A model generated the notes under the pieces. That model was not told the origin of the DNA and searched no databases. It saw nothing but the letters and a program-made list of their open reading frames with translations. Positions 1-11,000 of a stretch of DNA of 64,000 nucleotides are shown here, piece after piece. How positions within the stretch are numbered: the stretch's first letter is position 1; every line of letters starts with the position of its first letter. Position numbers and translations under genes: made by a program. Source of the stretch: Corylus avellana (Eukaryota > Streptophyta > Magnoliopsida > Fagales > Betulaceae); contig NC_081548.1 in NCBI RefSeq assembly GCF_901000735.1, positions 11,993,932 through 12,057,931 of the forward strand, in the 5' to 3' direction.

Positions 1-770
1 GATTTCTTGTTAGAAAACCCCGACCCAACGTTTATAAATGAAACGCGAACCAAAGGTATAAAGTAACAACCCTCGACCCAACGATTATAATTGAATCACG
101 AACCGAAGGTATAAAGTTTGAACGCCACAAGGAAGAATCCTTGATAAGTTCACAAGTTCTTTGAAGAACCAATAGAAGAAGCAAACTTCACTTTTTTCTA
201 ATTTTCATTCATGATGTCTTCATTACAATGAGTGCATGCTATTTATAAAGCATGGCTGAAAATAAGACTACCTGCTTGCTATGGAAAGGAAATTAAATTG
301 ATTCCAACATTGGAAAGTAGATTAAAAAAAAAAAAAAAAGACTAAATAATAGAAGCCTAAAATTAAGGTTGATTTGGCTTGAAATTAGCAGCTCCTCCAT
401 GCCAAAAATAAACTGAAATAGGCAAGGAAATTATGCCTAAGGAAGGTCTTGAAATAGGTAAGTCAATCAGTCAATTAATTGGTATGTAATTGGAAAGTTA
501 ATCAGTCATAATCAATCATTAATCCACGCCATTGCTAAGGAAATTATGCCCAATTAAGCAATATCAACCCCATCAATAGCTTGGATTAAATTTCTTACGC
601 ATTTATCTTCCTTTGGGCCAAGCTTGGAATGTTCCATTTTAGAACCAGCCCAAATCTCTTGAATTACCCCATTAAGTGCTTCTTTGATCTTCTTGGATCT
701 TGCTCTAGTAATAGGCCCAACAGGAACATGCAATGGGTATTTTAATGGTGCTTGTTGATTCTCATCAAGA
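1..770 (-). mobile_element. Ty3/Gypsy retrotransposon 3' end: C-terminus of the polyprotein plus partial 3' LTR
   Basis: Read on the minus strand, about 770 to 543 encodes the end of a plant retrotransposon polyprotein. The recognisable block is GPITRARSKKIKEALNG followed by an acidic tail ending GVDIA and a stop. The GPITRAR..K...EALNG motif is familiar from the C-termini of plant Gypsy polyproteins. Downstream on the minus strand the DNA is non-coding. A TATA-like TTTATAAATAG lies on the minus strand near 240-252, where an LTR promoter would be expected. The element runs off the left edge of the window, so its LTR is incomplete. Two diverged copies of a unit of about 53 bp occur at 19-120. 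The right boundary near 770 is where LINE-like sequence on the opposite strand begins. The family assignment rests on the one motif and the LTR-like layout. Confidence 0.55.
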
Positions 771-774
771 CTTG

Positions 775-2404
775 GTCACTCCAGTACCTTTTGTCCATTT
801 GAACCCCTAGCCAACACAAATATCCCCTTTGGCCCTGCACTCCGGGTAAACTCTCCAACCCCAAACAAAGTGAATAAATCATTACCCATAATAGCTTTAA
901 GCCTTCTCCTACCTCGGCTCCCCTTAAACTAACCCAACAATCCGCCTCAAAACCATCCACCAGTTCGACTGCAAATCAATGTGCTCAGGATACGTTTGAG
1001 TCAACCCAGCAAACTCGCCAACCCCTAAACCCCAACTCACTTAACCTAACCCAACTCACTCTCTGTCAGTCTCACCAATCCACATCAAAAAACATCACTC
1101 AAATTTTGAGCCCCCCAAAAACCACTGTCTACGCCTCCTCCAATTCCCTCACCATAAATGCTCGTCACCTTTCCCAAGCAATTACTTCCCCCCAACCCAC
1201 TTGTGAAAGAAATTCCCAAGTGCCTCTTCACGCTAACTCCAACTTAACATTTCAACTAAAACTCCCATCCACGTGCCCCAGCTTCTTCCCTTAGCTGATC
1301 AAACCCAAACCACTACAGTTGTCACCAAAAATTCCACTTTTGCCCCCCACTCCTTTGAATCCCAAATAATCAATATTGAAGAAATTTTCGACTTCCCTGT
1401 CTCCACAAAAATCCCTCTCCTGTATTGCAGTCTCCCCCACACCTTTCCCCATCCAACCCAACCCCTTCTATGGCAAGAGTCCCTAGCCTTCTTGCAATAA
1501 TATCGAATCTTATTTAAGGAAATTGGTGGGGTTTTCCCTTTGAGAAAAAGTATAATCTTATGTTGCGTAGTTGGAAGAAAATTTGTGCCCCTAAGGCTTG
1601 GGGTGGTTTGGGGATTAGACCCCTCGAGTCCCAGAATACATCTTTGCTTGCTAAGTTGGGTTGGTCTTTGCTCTCCAAAAAGAACCTGCTTTGAGTCTCT
1701 TCTCTTAGTACTAAATACCTCACCAACACCGACCTTCTTAGATCTACTCCTCCAGCCACAGCCTCTTGGATTTGGAAAGGGATCATTAAATGTAGGGATT
1801 TAGTTGAAAAGGGAGCGTGCTGGTTGATCTCCACTAGTACAAAACCTAGATGTGTGGAGTTCCCCTTGGATCCCCTTCATAGCTGGTTTTAAGCCCTCTC
1901 CAAACCAAAACCTTATTTCTCTTCCTAGGTTGTCAGTTGCTGACGTTATCTTCCCCACTCGGAGATCCTGGGACCTACCTACCCTCAATGCTCTTTTTGA
2001 CTCCCATACCATCTCCAAGATCCTTGAGATTCATATCCCCCTCTCCCTTGCGCCTAACAAGTTCAATTGGACCCCTTCCTCCTCAGGTGTTTTCACGATT
2101 AAATTTGCCCATGAAGTGGATCTTCCCCTCCCTCTCCCCGGTTGATTGGACCGCATTGTGGAGCCTCAAAATTCAGTTTAGTTCTCTCCCACAGCCTCTC
2201 AAAGCCTTCTTTCTTGTGCCCTTTGCAATGGCCCCTGCTAAGACTATACATCACATTTTCCTCTCTTGCCCCTTTGCAAGAGCAATCTGGAGAAATACCT
2301 CATGGCCCTTAAACACCTCCATTTTTGAACTTGAGAACCAGGACTGGCTTAGTCAACATATCCACTGGATTTTCCTCTTAAGGGAATTTTCTTCAATGCA
2401 ATAT
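775..2404 (+). mobile_element. Truncated L1-type LINE, C-terminal ORF2 (RT tail and zf-RVT domain)
   Basis: Between about 1500 and 2400 the plus strand carries the C-terminal part of a plant LINE ORF2 in several broken frames. Near 1570-1680 it resembles the conserved W..IC.PK.WGGLGIRP...N..LLAKLGW segment. At 1852-2145 and 2080-2330 it resembles the zf-RVT region (W.PS.SGVF..K.A, then C.LCNG...ED...H.FL.CPFA..IW). Frames change several times, so it is a fossil. The part from 775 to 1500 is Pro/Ser/Thr-rich and could be the ORF1 region of the same element, but I recognise no domain there. The fragment is cut at about 2405 by Copia-derived sequence on the other strand. Confidence 0.6.
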
Positions 2405-2990
2405 CGCCTTGTGTCATAACCAGATCACCAGCATAATCTGAATCAACATACCCATTGACATTGGAACCGATACCACTGTCTCTATCAAATACTAAGCCAA
2501 CATATCCATTTCACTGTCGGCCAGTGAACCTTGCCAGAACTAACAACATTGACTGCATGTGAAACATCTGGACGAATGCACACCATAACATACATGACGC
2601 TCCCAAATGCACTAGAGTAAGGTACATGCGACATGAAACGCTTTTTCTCCTTGCTCTGCTGTGCTAACAATGCTGATAGTCTGAAATTATCTGAAGAAGG
2701 CACATCAGTTGAATCTATCACAGTACTACCCTTAAGAAAGCAGAGGCCATCAACCTTGTAACCTTCCATCACAACCAATGAGTCTTTCTTAACCCGAATG
2801 ACTCCACCTTCACTGGGATATTTGTATCCAAGGGAGTCCAAAGTGCCCAATGAAATAAGATTTTTCTTCAAATTTAATATATGTCGAACATTTATCGAAG
2901 TCTTGACGATCACATCATGCATCCTTATTCTAACTGCACCAATACCAATAATCTTGCAGGCGACATCATTTCTCATCAAGATTAAACCAC
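2405..2990 (-). pseudogene. Copia pol remnant: gag-pre-integrase region fused to the RT tail and RNase H start
   Basis: On the minus strand, about 2980 to 2710 encodes the gag-pre-integrase region (NVRHILNLKKNLISLGTLDS, KVDGLCFLKG). It then runs straight into LSALLAQQSKEKKRFMSHVPYSS and G.VMYVMVC.RPDVSHAV, the C-terminal end of the Copia reverse transcriptase. A further piece at about 2480-2410 resembles the RNase H start (GYVDSDYAGDL). The integrase and catalytic RT, normally between these parts, are absent, so a deletion of more than 1.5 kb is inferred. Nothing catalytic remains. Confidence 0.7.
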
Positions 2991-3204
2991 CATTAACTAA
3001 CTCATAATTAATAAATCAATCCCTTGTAGAGGACATATGAGAAGTACATGTAGTATCAAGGACCCACTTGTCGTGAAAATGACCATCACAAATGGTAACT
3101 GCAAGGACAAGTTTTGCATTCTCATAATTTCCTTTGACAACACCAGCCACTGAAAAGGAATTTAGCTTATCACCTTCCTCTTTATTTTTCAACTTCAGAC
3201 ACTC

Positions 3205-3685
3205 AGATTTATAATGCCCATATTTTTAACAATAGTAACACTTTAACTTTATTCTTTGAGTTAGACTGCGATTGGCCTCCTCTATCTAAATCTCTCCCTC
3301 CGGATTAACCTCTAAAATTAGAGAAATTTTCTGAATGATCATTGACAAATAAACCCTTTACCTGATTGTCACTACTTTTCACATTCAATCTTGTTCTCAA
3401 CTCCATAGAATTCAAAGCAAATTTAACATCAGCTAAAGAGATGGTATCTCTACCGTACAACATTGAATTAATAAAATTATCAAGGACCAGATGTTGTGAA
3501 CATAAAAAAATTAGTGCTTGATCCTCATCATCTACTTTAATATCAATATTTTTTAGATCCAAAATAATTCTATTGAAGACATCTAGATGATCACAAAGAG
3601 GCATACCTTCCTGCATCCTGATACGCCAAAGACTGAAACTATTCTGACTATCAAATTTCTTTACTTCAAATTTTGTAGTAGTCAT
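3205..3685 (-). pseudogene. Copia gag remnant (UBN2-like domain plus CCHC zinc knuckle)
   Basis: The likely start is the minus-strand ATG at 3685, giving MTTTKFEVKKFD, the usual beginning of plant Copia gag proteins. Within about 20 residues the sequence jumps from ...WRIRMQ to EGMPLCDHLDVFNRI. This joins the first gag helices directly to the later part of the domain, so an internal deletion is likely. The distal part (DQALIFLCS...YGRDTISL.DV..AL) is typical of the UBN2/gag family. A CYYC..YGHYKSEC zinc-knuckle-like motif with an in-frame stop lies near 3205-3240. The protein would normally coat retrotransposon RNA in virus-like particles. This copy is broken. Confidence 0.7.
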
Positions 3686-3705
3686 CCCGCAAAATAAATA
3701 CCCAA

Positions 3706-3717
3706 GCTCTGATACCA
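3706..3717 (-). promoter_or_regulatory. Primer binding site (tRNA-iMet type) of the Copia remnant
   Basis: The minus-strand reading is TGGTATCAGAGC, the canonical plant retrotransposon PBS complementary to initiator tRNA-Met. It lies immediately inside the presumed 5' LTR and about 20 bases upstream of the gag ATG. Confidence 0.85.
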
Positions 3718-4319
3718 GTTCGTTGAGATAAAATAATTCTAGGATTACCAATGAAGCAAAAAAAAAAAAATTGCAGAATAAAAAATAACAATCAGTCACA
3801 CAAAACACCAAGATTTAAGTGGTTCGGCTTAACAAGCCTACATCTACTGGCGAAGACGATCCAGGAGAAATTCACTAACAAAATGTAGAGTACAAAAAGT
3901 AGCACAAATAAACCACTCAAACCCAAAAGCCTTAATACACCCAAACTCACTTTTACACAAGAAAATTGACTACAAAAGAGAATTTAGTCTCTTCATTCTC
4001 TAAGAGTCTGTTGCACTCTTTTTCTCTCTATTTCTCTACACCACACGAAGGTGCTGCCTTGCTGCTTCTCACATAAGAGTTGCAACCCTCTCAACTCTTG
4101 AATGGCCGAATGACTATAAGTCATATATACTAAGTGGCAGTCAGTCAAAATGCTTCATGGTGAAGGAAAGAAAAATGCTTCTTCATGAAGTAAACTTCAC
4201 CATGAAGAATTCTGCTGGGTGAGAAAAAGAGAACAAATACGTAATAAATTCTGGGGCCCACCATAACACTTGTGAAATACAAGTCACTTACGACAGACTT
4301 ATCTCCGCATACAATGTGT

Positions 4320-4865
4320 TTCCCCCGCCACCGGTGGTTTCAAGGCCAATGAGTTGTCCAAGCCTGATGCTAAACGTCTACAGGCGTGAAGCCCACCTGA
4401 CTGACCACCGTTATGCGACTAGGAAAAGCGCAACACCGCTCGCAGTTCCGAGGTGAAGGACTTTTAGCCCCCACCATCTATCCCTTCCGACACCAATATG
4501 GAACCCTCTCCAACTACCTCCCCCATACTTTGTGCCCATGCTTATTGGAACACCGTTGGGCTATGAAAGCTGCGAACCCAACTCAGGAACGTCGCCAAAG
4601 CACCTTTGTCCCCTCCTCAAGAACCAACTCCTCCATGGTGGCAACCAACCAAGAATAGTTATCTTTGCCCAAACATAAAGATTGGACACTGGCTCTTCTC
4701 CTCACACCAATCCTACAAACCGAAGGCCTACTCTCCACCACTAGCTCTATCAATTTGGATTCAGTATGCCACCACCTAGACAACCCCATACAAGACCAAG
4801 ATTAATTGACAGGTACTAACACGCGCCGGTGAAGAGAGAGAGGGTCGTATCTCCTAGAGAGAGAG
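4320..4865 (-). mobile_element. LINE ORF1 fragment
   Basis: On the minus strand, about 4790 to 4583 encodes RWWHTESKLIELVVESR, then CLGKDNYSWLVATMEELV. This resembles the DUF4283-like N-terminal region of plant LINE ORF1 proteins, where a W..ES..IEL...... block precedes a conserved W-rich segment. Further left the frame breaks. The piece stops at the outer border of the Copia LTR near 4318 and at ordinary intron-like sequence near 4865. It is a fragment with no RT of its own. Assignment is by resemblance to the better preserved ORF1 at 8736-10281. Confidence 0.5.
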
Positions 4866-5097
4866 TTAAACTATAGTAGAAATTGACAAAAACTTGAAAT
4901 ATTAACAGCAGTTAGAAAGGCCATCTTTAATTTGAAGTAATTTTAAGGGAGTTCATGCACCTATAATTAAATCAGTATTTCAAATGCATAAAAAGGAAAA
5001 ATGGAAAAAAGGGAAACCCCAATATTCGATGCATTCAATTTTCCAGAAACAATTTACTAGAAATCAATGATAAAAAAACAAGATGATGAATACTCAC

Positions 5098-8000
5098 AGA
5101 TGATTGAGACAGCATCTTTGTTTGTTGTGTTTGCTGGTATTTGGAAATGGTCCAATCAAATACATAATCAAACTCACATCCTGCCAAATATCGAAAAATT
5201 GTAAATCACAAGCGAAACAAGACTGCCAAATTAAAATATATCAACAGAGAAATGACTTTCCAACAAAATTTAAATGACACCTCAAAAGAAAATGACAAAA
5301 CAAAGATTTTCACGGAAAGAAAGAAAGAAAAAAACAAAAGCTCAGCATTGCCAAATTATAGACTTCCAATTCTGTACATCCCAAGATGACAAGTAAACAT
5401 GGTCCACCTGCAAAATTCTTAAAAATGTTTACACCTTTCAAAGTTTGAACTTTGTCACTTCAATTAGAAATACAGAAACAAAGACATCAATAACAAGACC
5501 CAGGAAAACCCAGAAATTTTGTAATGGCAAGGCCAATGCTAAGCAACTTAACTTATCATCCATACCATAACTTTTTTTTTATTTTTTATAAGTAATAAGT
5601 ATATTATCAAACACGCTGAAGGGGGCAACCCATGTATACAGGATGTATAGAAAGCCCTACTGATTAGAAAAAGATTTACAAAACTCTAAGAAATCAGAAA
5701 AATTAGACTCATGCAAGTGTGACCAAGTCACTCTCCAAGAAAACAAAGTATGTAACGCCAACTTCCTCAACTCAATCATGCCGCACTCATTGTCCTCAAA
5801 ACTGCGTGCATTTCGTTCTCACCATAGACACCACATCACACATAATGGGATGAGCCTCCATATGTGCAATGTACGCCTATTACCCAATTGTCTCCTCCAA
5901 CTCCCCAAGTTATCACTCACCTTTCGCGGCATAACCCAATTCACTCCAAAAAGTTGAAAGAACACATTCCATAATTCAGTTGCAACCTCACAATCCAGGA
6001 GTAGATGGTCAATGGACTCTCCACAATGTTTAAACATATAACACCACTCCATCACCATAACATTCATCTTACGTAAATTATCCAAAGTGAGGATTTTTCC
6101 TACCGTCACCGTCCACACAAAAAAAGCCACTCTTGAGGGAGTCTTCACCTTCCAAATACTCTTCCACGAACCAAACACTTGTGCCGATGTAGAGAGAGAC
6201 TGTTAATAGGATTTCACTTCAAAAGTATTTCTTTTGGATTGAACCCAACAAATTTTATCTTCACCTCCAAATTTGATTTTTTGGGAGTACAACAATGCAA
6301 AGAAGCGTGATACCCCCTTCAATTCCCAATCATGTACGGGTCGAATAAACCGGACATTCCAATGAAGAGTATCATTCGGTGTCTCCATGTACTCCTTCAC
6401 CCACGCATCCTTATTACATGCAATATTGAACAATGCTGGATACACAAGTTTCAAAGGGCCTTCCCCACACCACACATCATGCCCAAAAAGTATTTTCTAC
6501 CATCTCCTATATCATATCGCACATGTTGCGCAAAGTCCTCCCATCCCCTTCAAAAACATTTCCACACTACCACTCCATACGTTCTCCCTACCTCCTTGGA
6601 GAACCAATCACCCATATGACTATCATACTTAATTTTCACTAACTTCCTCCATAACGCCTCCCGTTCCGTCGCATACCTCCACAGCCATTTACCCATCAAT
6701 GCATGATAAATTGAATCAAGTTTTGCACCCCCAACCTCCAAACTTCATTGGCATGTGCACCTATGACCAGTTCACCAAATGATACTTAAATTCATCCCCA
6801 ATTCCACCCCACGGGAAGTCTCTCAATAGTTTTTCGAGATGATTTGCCACTCCCACTAGAATAGGGAATAGAGATAGGGAGTATGTTGGTAAGTTTGAGA
6901 GGGTGCTCTTGATCAGTGTTAACCTACTTCCCTTTGATAAGTACATCATCTTCCAACTCACCAATTTATTCTCCATTTTTGCATATTGGTAGACCAAATA
7001 TGGGATGCCTTGTAATGTGCACCCAAAGGAAGCCCCAAGTACGTAATTGGAAACGAAGTCAGCCCGCACCCAAGTATTCTAGCCAGCCCTTCCACATCAT
7101 CTCTCTCCCACTGGAATAATTATCAGATTTAGACAAGTTGATCTTCAAACCTAAGACCGCTTCAAAATAGAGCAGCAGACATCTCAAATTTCAGACTTGT
7201 TCTACATTAGGTTCACAGAATATTACCGTATCATCTGCAAACAACAAGTGTGATACCACCATTTCCTCTTGGTCTCACAAGCCCACAGAAAATCCAAACA
7301 TGAGCCCTCTCTCCATCAACGCAGTCATCATTCTACTCAATGCATCACCACTACAAATAAAAAGGAGAGAGGATCCCCCTGTCTCACTCCTTGAGAGCTA
7401 CTAAAAAACCACACTGGTGAGCCATTTAGAAGAATGGAGAATCGAACAGTGGAAATACGGTGTTTTATCCAACCTTGCCATCTTTCACCAAAACCACACC
7501 GCTCAAGCATATAGATAAGAAACTCCTAATTTACCCGATCATAGGCCTTCTCCAAATCCAGTTTGCAGATTATACCCGATTCCCCGGAACGAATTCTACT
7601 ATCAAGACTTTCATTGGCCATTAAGATAAAATCGAGTATATGTCGTCCCTTGATAAAGGCATTTTGGGAATATGAGACTAGTTTCCCCAACACTGTTTTC
7701 AAGCGATTAGCTAGCACCTAAGAAATAATTTTGTACACCCCACCTACTAAGCTGATAGGGCGAAAATCCTTAATCTCCAATGCGCTTGCTTTCTTCGGAA
7801 TAAGCGATATAAATGTAGCATTCAGACTCTTCTCAAATTTTCCATAGGCATGAAACTCCTTAAATACCGCCAAGATATCATCCTTCAACACCACCCAACA
7901 CTTTTGGAAGAACCCCATAGAAAAACCATCAGGTCCTGGTGCCTTGTCGCCTTTTAGATTCCTCACCACTTCCCATACTCCACCTTCCTCAAACTCTCTT

Positions 8001-11000
8001 TCCATCCACTATTTCTCCTCTACATCAATAGAATTGAAGGACTGCTCATTCATCTTTGGTCGCCATTGATACTCTTCACTATATAGTTGCTTATAAAAAT
8101 TCATAACATGATCTTTTAGAACTTTTGGCTCATCAGTCATGTTCCCATTCACCACTGAAGATGTAATTGTATTATTGTGCCGGTGTGAATTTGCCATCCG
8201 ATGGAAAAACTTTGTATTATTGTCACCCTCTTTCAACCACAACACCCTTGATTTCTGCCTCCAACTCACTTCTTCAAGGTATAAGCATCTCTCCAATTGT
8301 CGAGAGTATTCTTCTCGATGCAGAAATTCCTCCTCCGTTAAAGATCTCGTCTCTACAATTTGATCCAGCTCACCAATACCCCCCCTCCATCTCCTTCTAC
8401 TCTCTAACATCCCCAAACACCTCCTCGTTCCATTTTTTCAAATCTGCTTTTAAAGCGTTCAATTTTTGAGCCAATACATAGCTTGGGTTGCCCTCATACA
8501 TATAGGAGCCCCACCACGTCTTGACCTGCTCTTCAAATCCCTCTGCATGCAACCACATATTTTCAAATCTAAATGGCTTGCTACCCCTTCTCACCACTCC
8601 ACAATCCAGCAGTAATGGAAAGTGATCAGATAATGCTCAAGGCAGCCTTCTCTGCGATACATCAGGAAACATTTCCTCCCAATTTGAAGAAAGCAAGAAC
8701 CGCTTTAACCTGCGGCTTCCTCTATTGCCAGACTTTTAACTTACATCAATAACTGCCTCCGCCTTTCTCCCATCTCTTTTAGCTTCAATATCAGAGAAAA
8801 GAGCCATCATTTCTTCCTCATGACCATCACAGGATAGTCCCAAAGCATAGCAAAGGTCTTTCACTCTCTCAATCACCCACTCTGTAGGCTTTGGTGAATT
8901 CTTTTCCTGTTCCCCCACAATTGCCAAAGGTTCAATATCCAACATCGCATGCCCTTCCCTTGCAACTCCCATAAACATCACCACTGCTTTGTCCTGCTCA
9001 CCCTCACCCTCACCCAAATTTCCTTCCTCTCTAGTGATTACTATTTCCCATCCTCCATCCACACTTCCTGTAGTCATCATTTGAGCCTCACTATCTAGCC
9101 ACTATCTAGCCCATGAACCTGCCCTCTTCCTTCTACTACCGCCGGTGCTCCACTACCCTTATCGGGCCATTACGAGTCTCCGGCAATCAACTATGAGTCG
9201 CCGACAAGGTTTGTGTGGAGTATTGCTAGCGGTTCCTGACCTAGGGGCTGACCCATACCCTCTACGTCAGCTTCGACGGGTTCTGTTTGAAGGGATACAC
9301 CCTTTTCGGCCATCTCTGGTTCGATTTCGGCCTACCCAGATTCAATCGCTGCCTCCAATATTCCTACCTCCGCCTCTACTACCATTAGAGTTCCAACACT
9401 AGGTCTCCTCGAGTGGCCGATGCTCTTGTCAGCATGTTTTGTGTCAAGTACACTTATTATCAACTCCGGCTACTCTTCGGCGGCTCCTCGGTCGCCGATT
9501 GTTCCATTCGACCCATGGATTTCAGGCGCCAACGTAGCTGTCACTTGGGTAAGCGACTACGGACATAAATTTTGCTATACCTGTTATTGGGTTGCGTCCA
9601 TGTGGGCTTGCCAACTGGGTCCAACGTTGTTTTAGACTGAAAAGGGCCTAGCCCATCCTCCTTATCCAACCTTTGAGCCTAATCCTTCATCCCTTTCTGA
9701 ATGCCCTTCACCTTATCCCCCCAGCCCATCTCCAGCTGATGCAAACAGCTGGCTATTTCCTTTTGTAAGGAAAGCAAAATCTCCTTTAATCCATGCGTAT
9801 ATCCTTCCTTATTGTTAGGCACCAGAATCTCAATCTGTTGCAAAACGTGATCCCCGAAAACGATCACGGGCTCCGTGGATTTCGCACCTTCCAGAACGAG
9901 CTTTGAAGCCCCATCACAAGCTGCATGGGTTCCGTTGTAGGGATCGTCAGCCGTGGCCTTTTCCAGTGACTGTTGTTTTTCTCCCTTTCTAACCCCTACC
10001 ACCACCTCTGCATACGATCTCCTAGCTTGGACCCCCATCAATGACTTCGCCTTTTCCCCTGCCAGTACCCCAACAGGTGACTCAACTTCTCGTTGCTTCT
10101 TGTAATACAGCTTCAGCCTTCTTAATTGTACATAGAATGCTTCCCATCCCTTCCCCTCAGTACCCTCTTGTATTATCACAAAGCTCCTCCGCCCTTTACC
10201 TCCATATTCAAACTCCAAAAAATTATCATGTGAATTATTTCTTCTTTGCATCACATACACGAAGCAACCAAACCGAAACATCCTCCAATTTTCGCGTACT
10301 GTCTCACTATTTCAAATAATCCCATGCACTTTCTAACTAGAAAATGGTCGGCCAGGCCATGATCACTGATCAAGATTTTCCTTTACTCTTCTCTGCCAAT
10401 TGCACGCCTCCTTGAACATTAGAACGAATCTCAAACGATTTGGTTTCCACGTAAAAGTAACCCAGATAACCCATTTCACCTTTCAACCTTGATGAGGACC
10501 AATACGAAAATTCCTGATCACTGTTATAGAACTATCACATGCGTCGTCAATGTGCCTCACGCGCCGATTGATTAGAAAGATTATTACCAAACATCATATG
10601 TCACATAACATGGTAAAATTGATTTATGGTTGGATTGTTTTCAGGAAGTTGAAAGACAAAGAAGGAATACCCGATGAAAAGGATGCCACGGCTAGTGGTC
10701 TTTGGCATAATCAACAAGGCTCAAAATGCTCTTTTGCAACCTTAAGTACTTCTCTTTAACTCTTCTAATCATGGCTTGCCCATCCGATGTGTAACGACTC
10801 AAGGAAAAAGTGCTAGCCACATTTGCACTATTACCTCAAAATGACTAGTCAACTTGTAGCTTCTCTAAATTCACTTATAAAGCTCAAGCGCACCTAGTAA
10901 GTAGGCAATGTGAGACTTAACACCCATGAGTGTCTTTCTATAAATTACTCATTCTATGTGGGCAACACATCTTCCTAATATGGGACATGGGTATTATAAA

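Larger units (their letters stand above)
2405..4318 (-). mobile_element. Internally deleted Ty1/Copia retrotransposon remnant with one LTR
   Basis: On the minus strand the order is LTR (about 4318-3719), primer binding site (3717-3706), gag (3685 to about 3205), then fused pieces of pol (about 2985-2405). The PBS reads TGGTATCAGAGC, complementary to the 3' end of initiator methionine tRNA, which is standard for plant Copia elements. The distal LTR and the integrase and RT core are missing, so this is a non-functional fragment. The left end is truncated against the LINE fragment at about 2405. I saw no target-site duplication. The LTR outer boundary near 4318 is approximate because there is no second LTR to compare. 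Confidence 0.75.
5569..10500 (-). mobile_element. L1-type LINE in CK1 intron 10, near full length but decayed
   Basis: The minus strand carries ORF1 (about 10281-8736) followed by ORF2 (about 8715-5819) and a 3' tail ending in an A-rich run at about 5580-5569. This is the order of a plant L1 element. It sits in the intron between CK1 exons 10 and 11, in the same orientation as the gene. Both ORFs have many stops and frame changes, and most of the endonuclease appears deleted, so it cannot be autonomous. The 5' end near 10500 is approximate. I did not find a convincing target-site duplication. Confidence 0.85.

Noticed and set aside
7116..8469. Plus-strand open frames opposite the LINE
   Set aside because: The opposite strand carries clear LINE ORF2 motifs ([13 protein letters not shown]). 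The plus frames have none.
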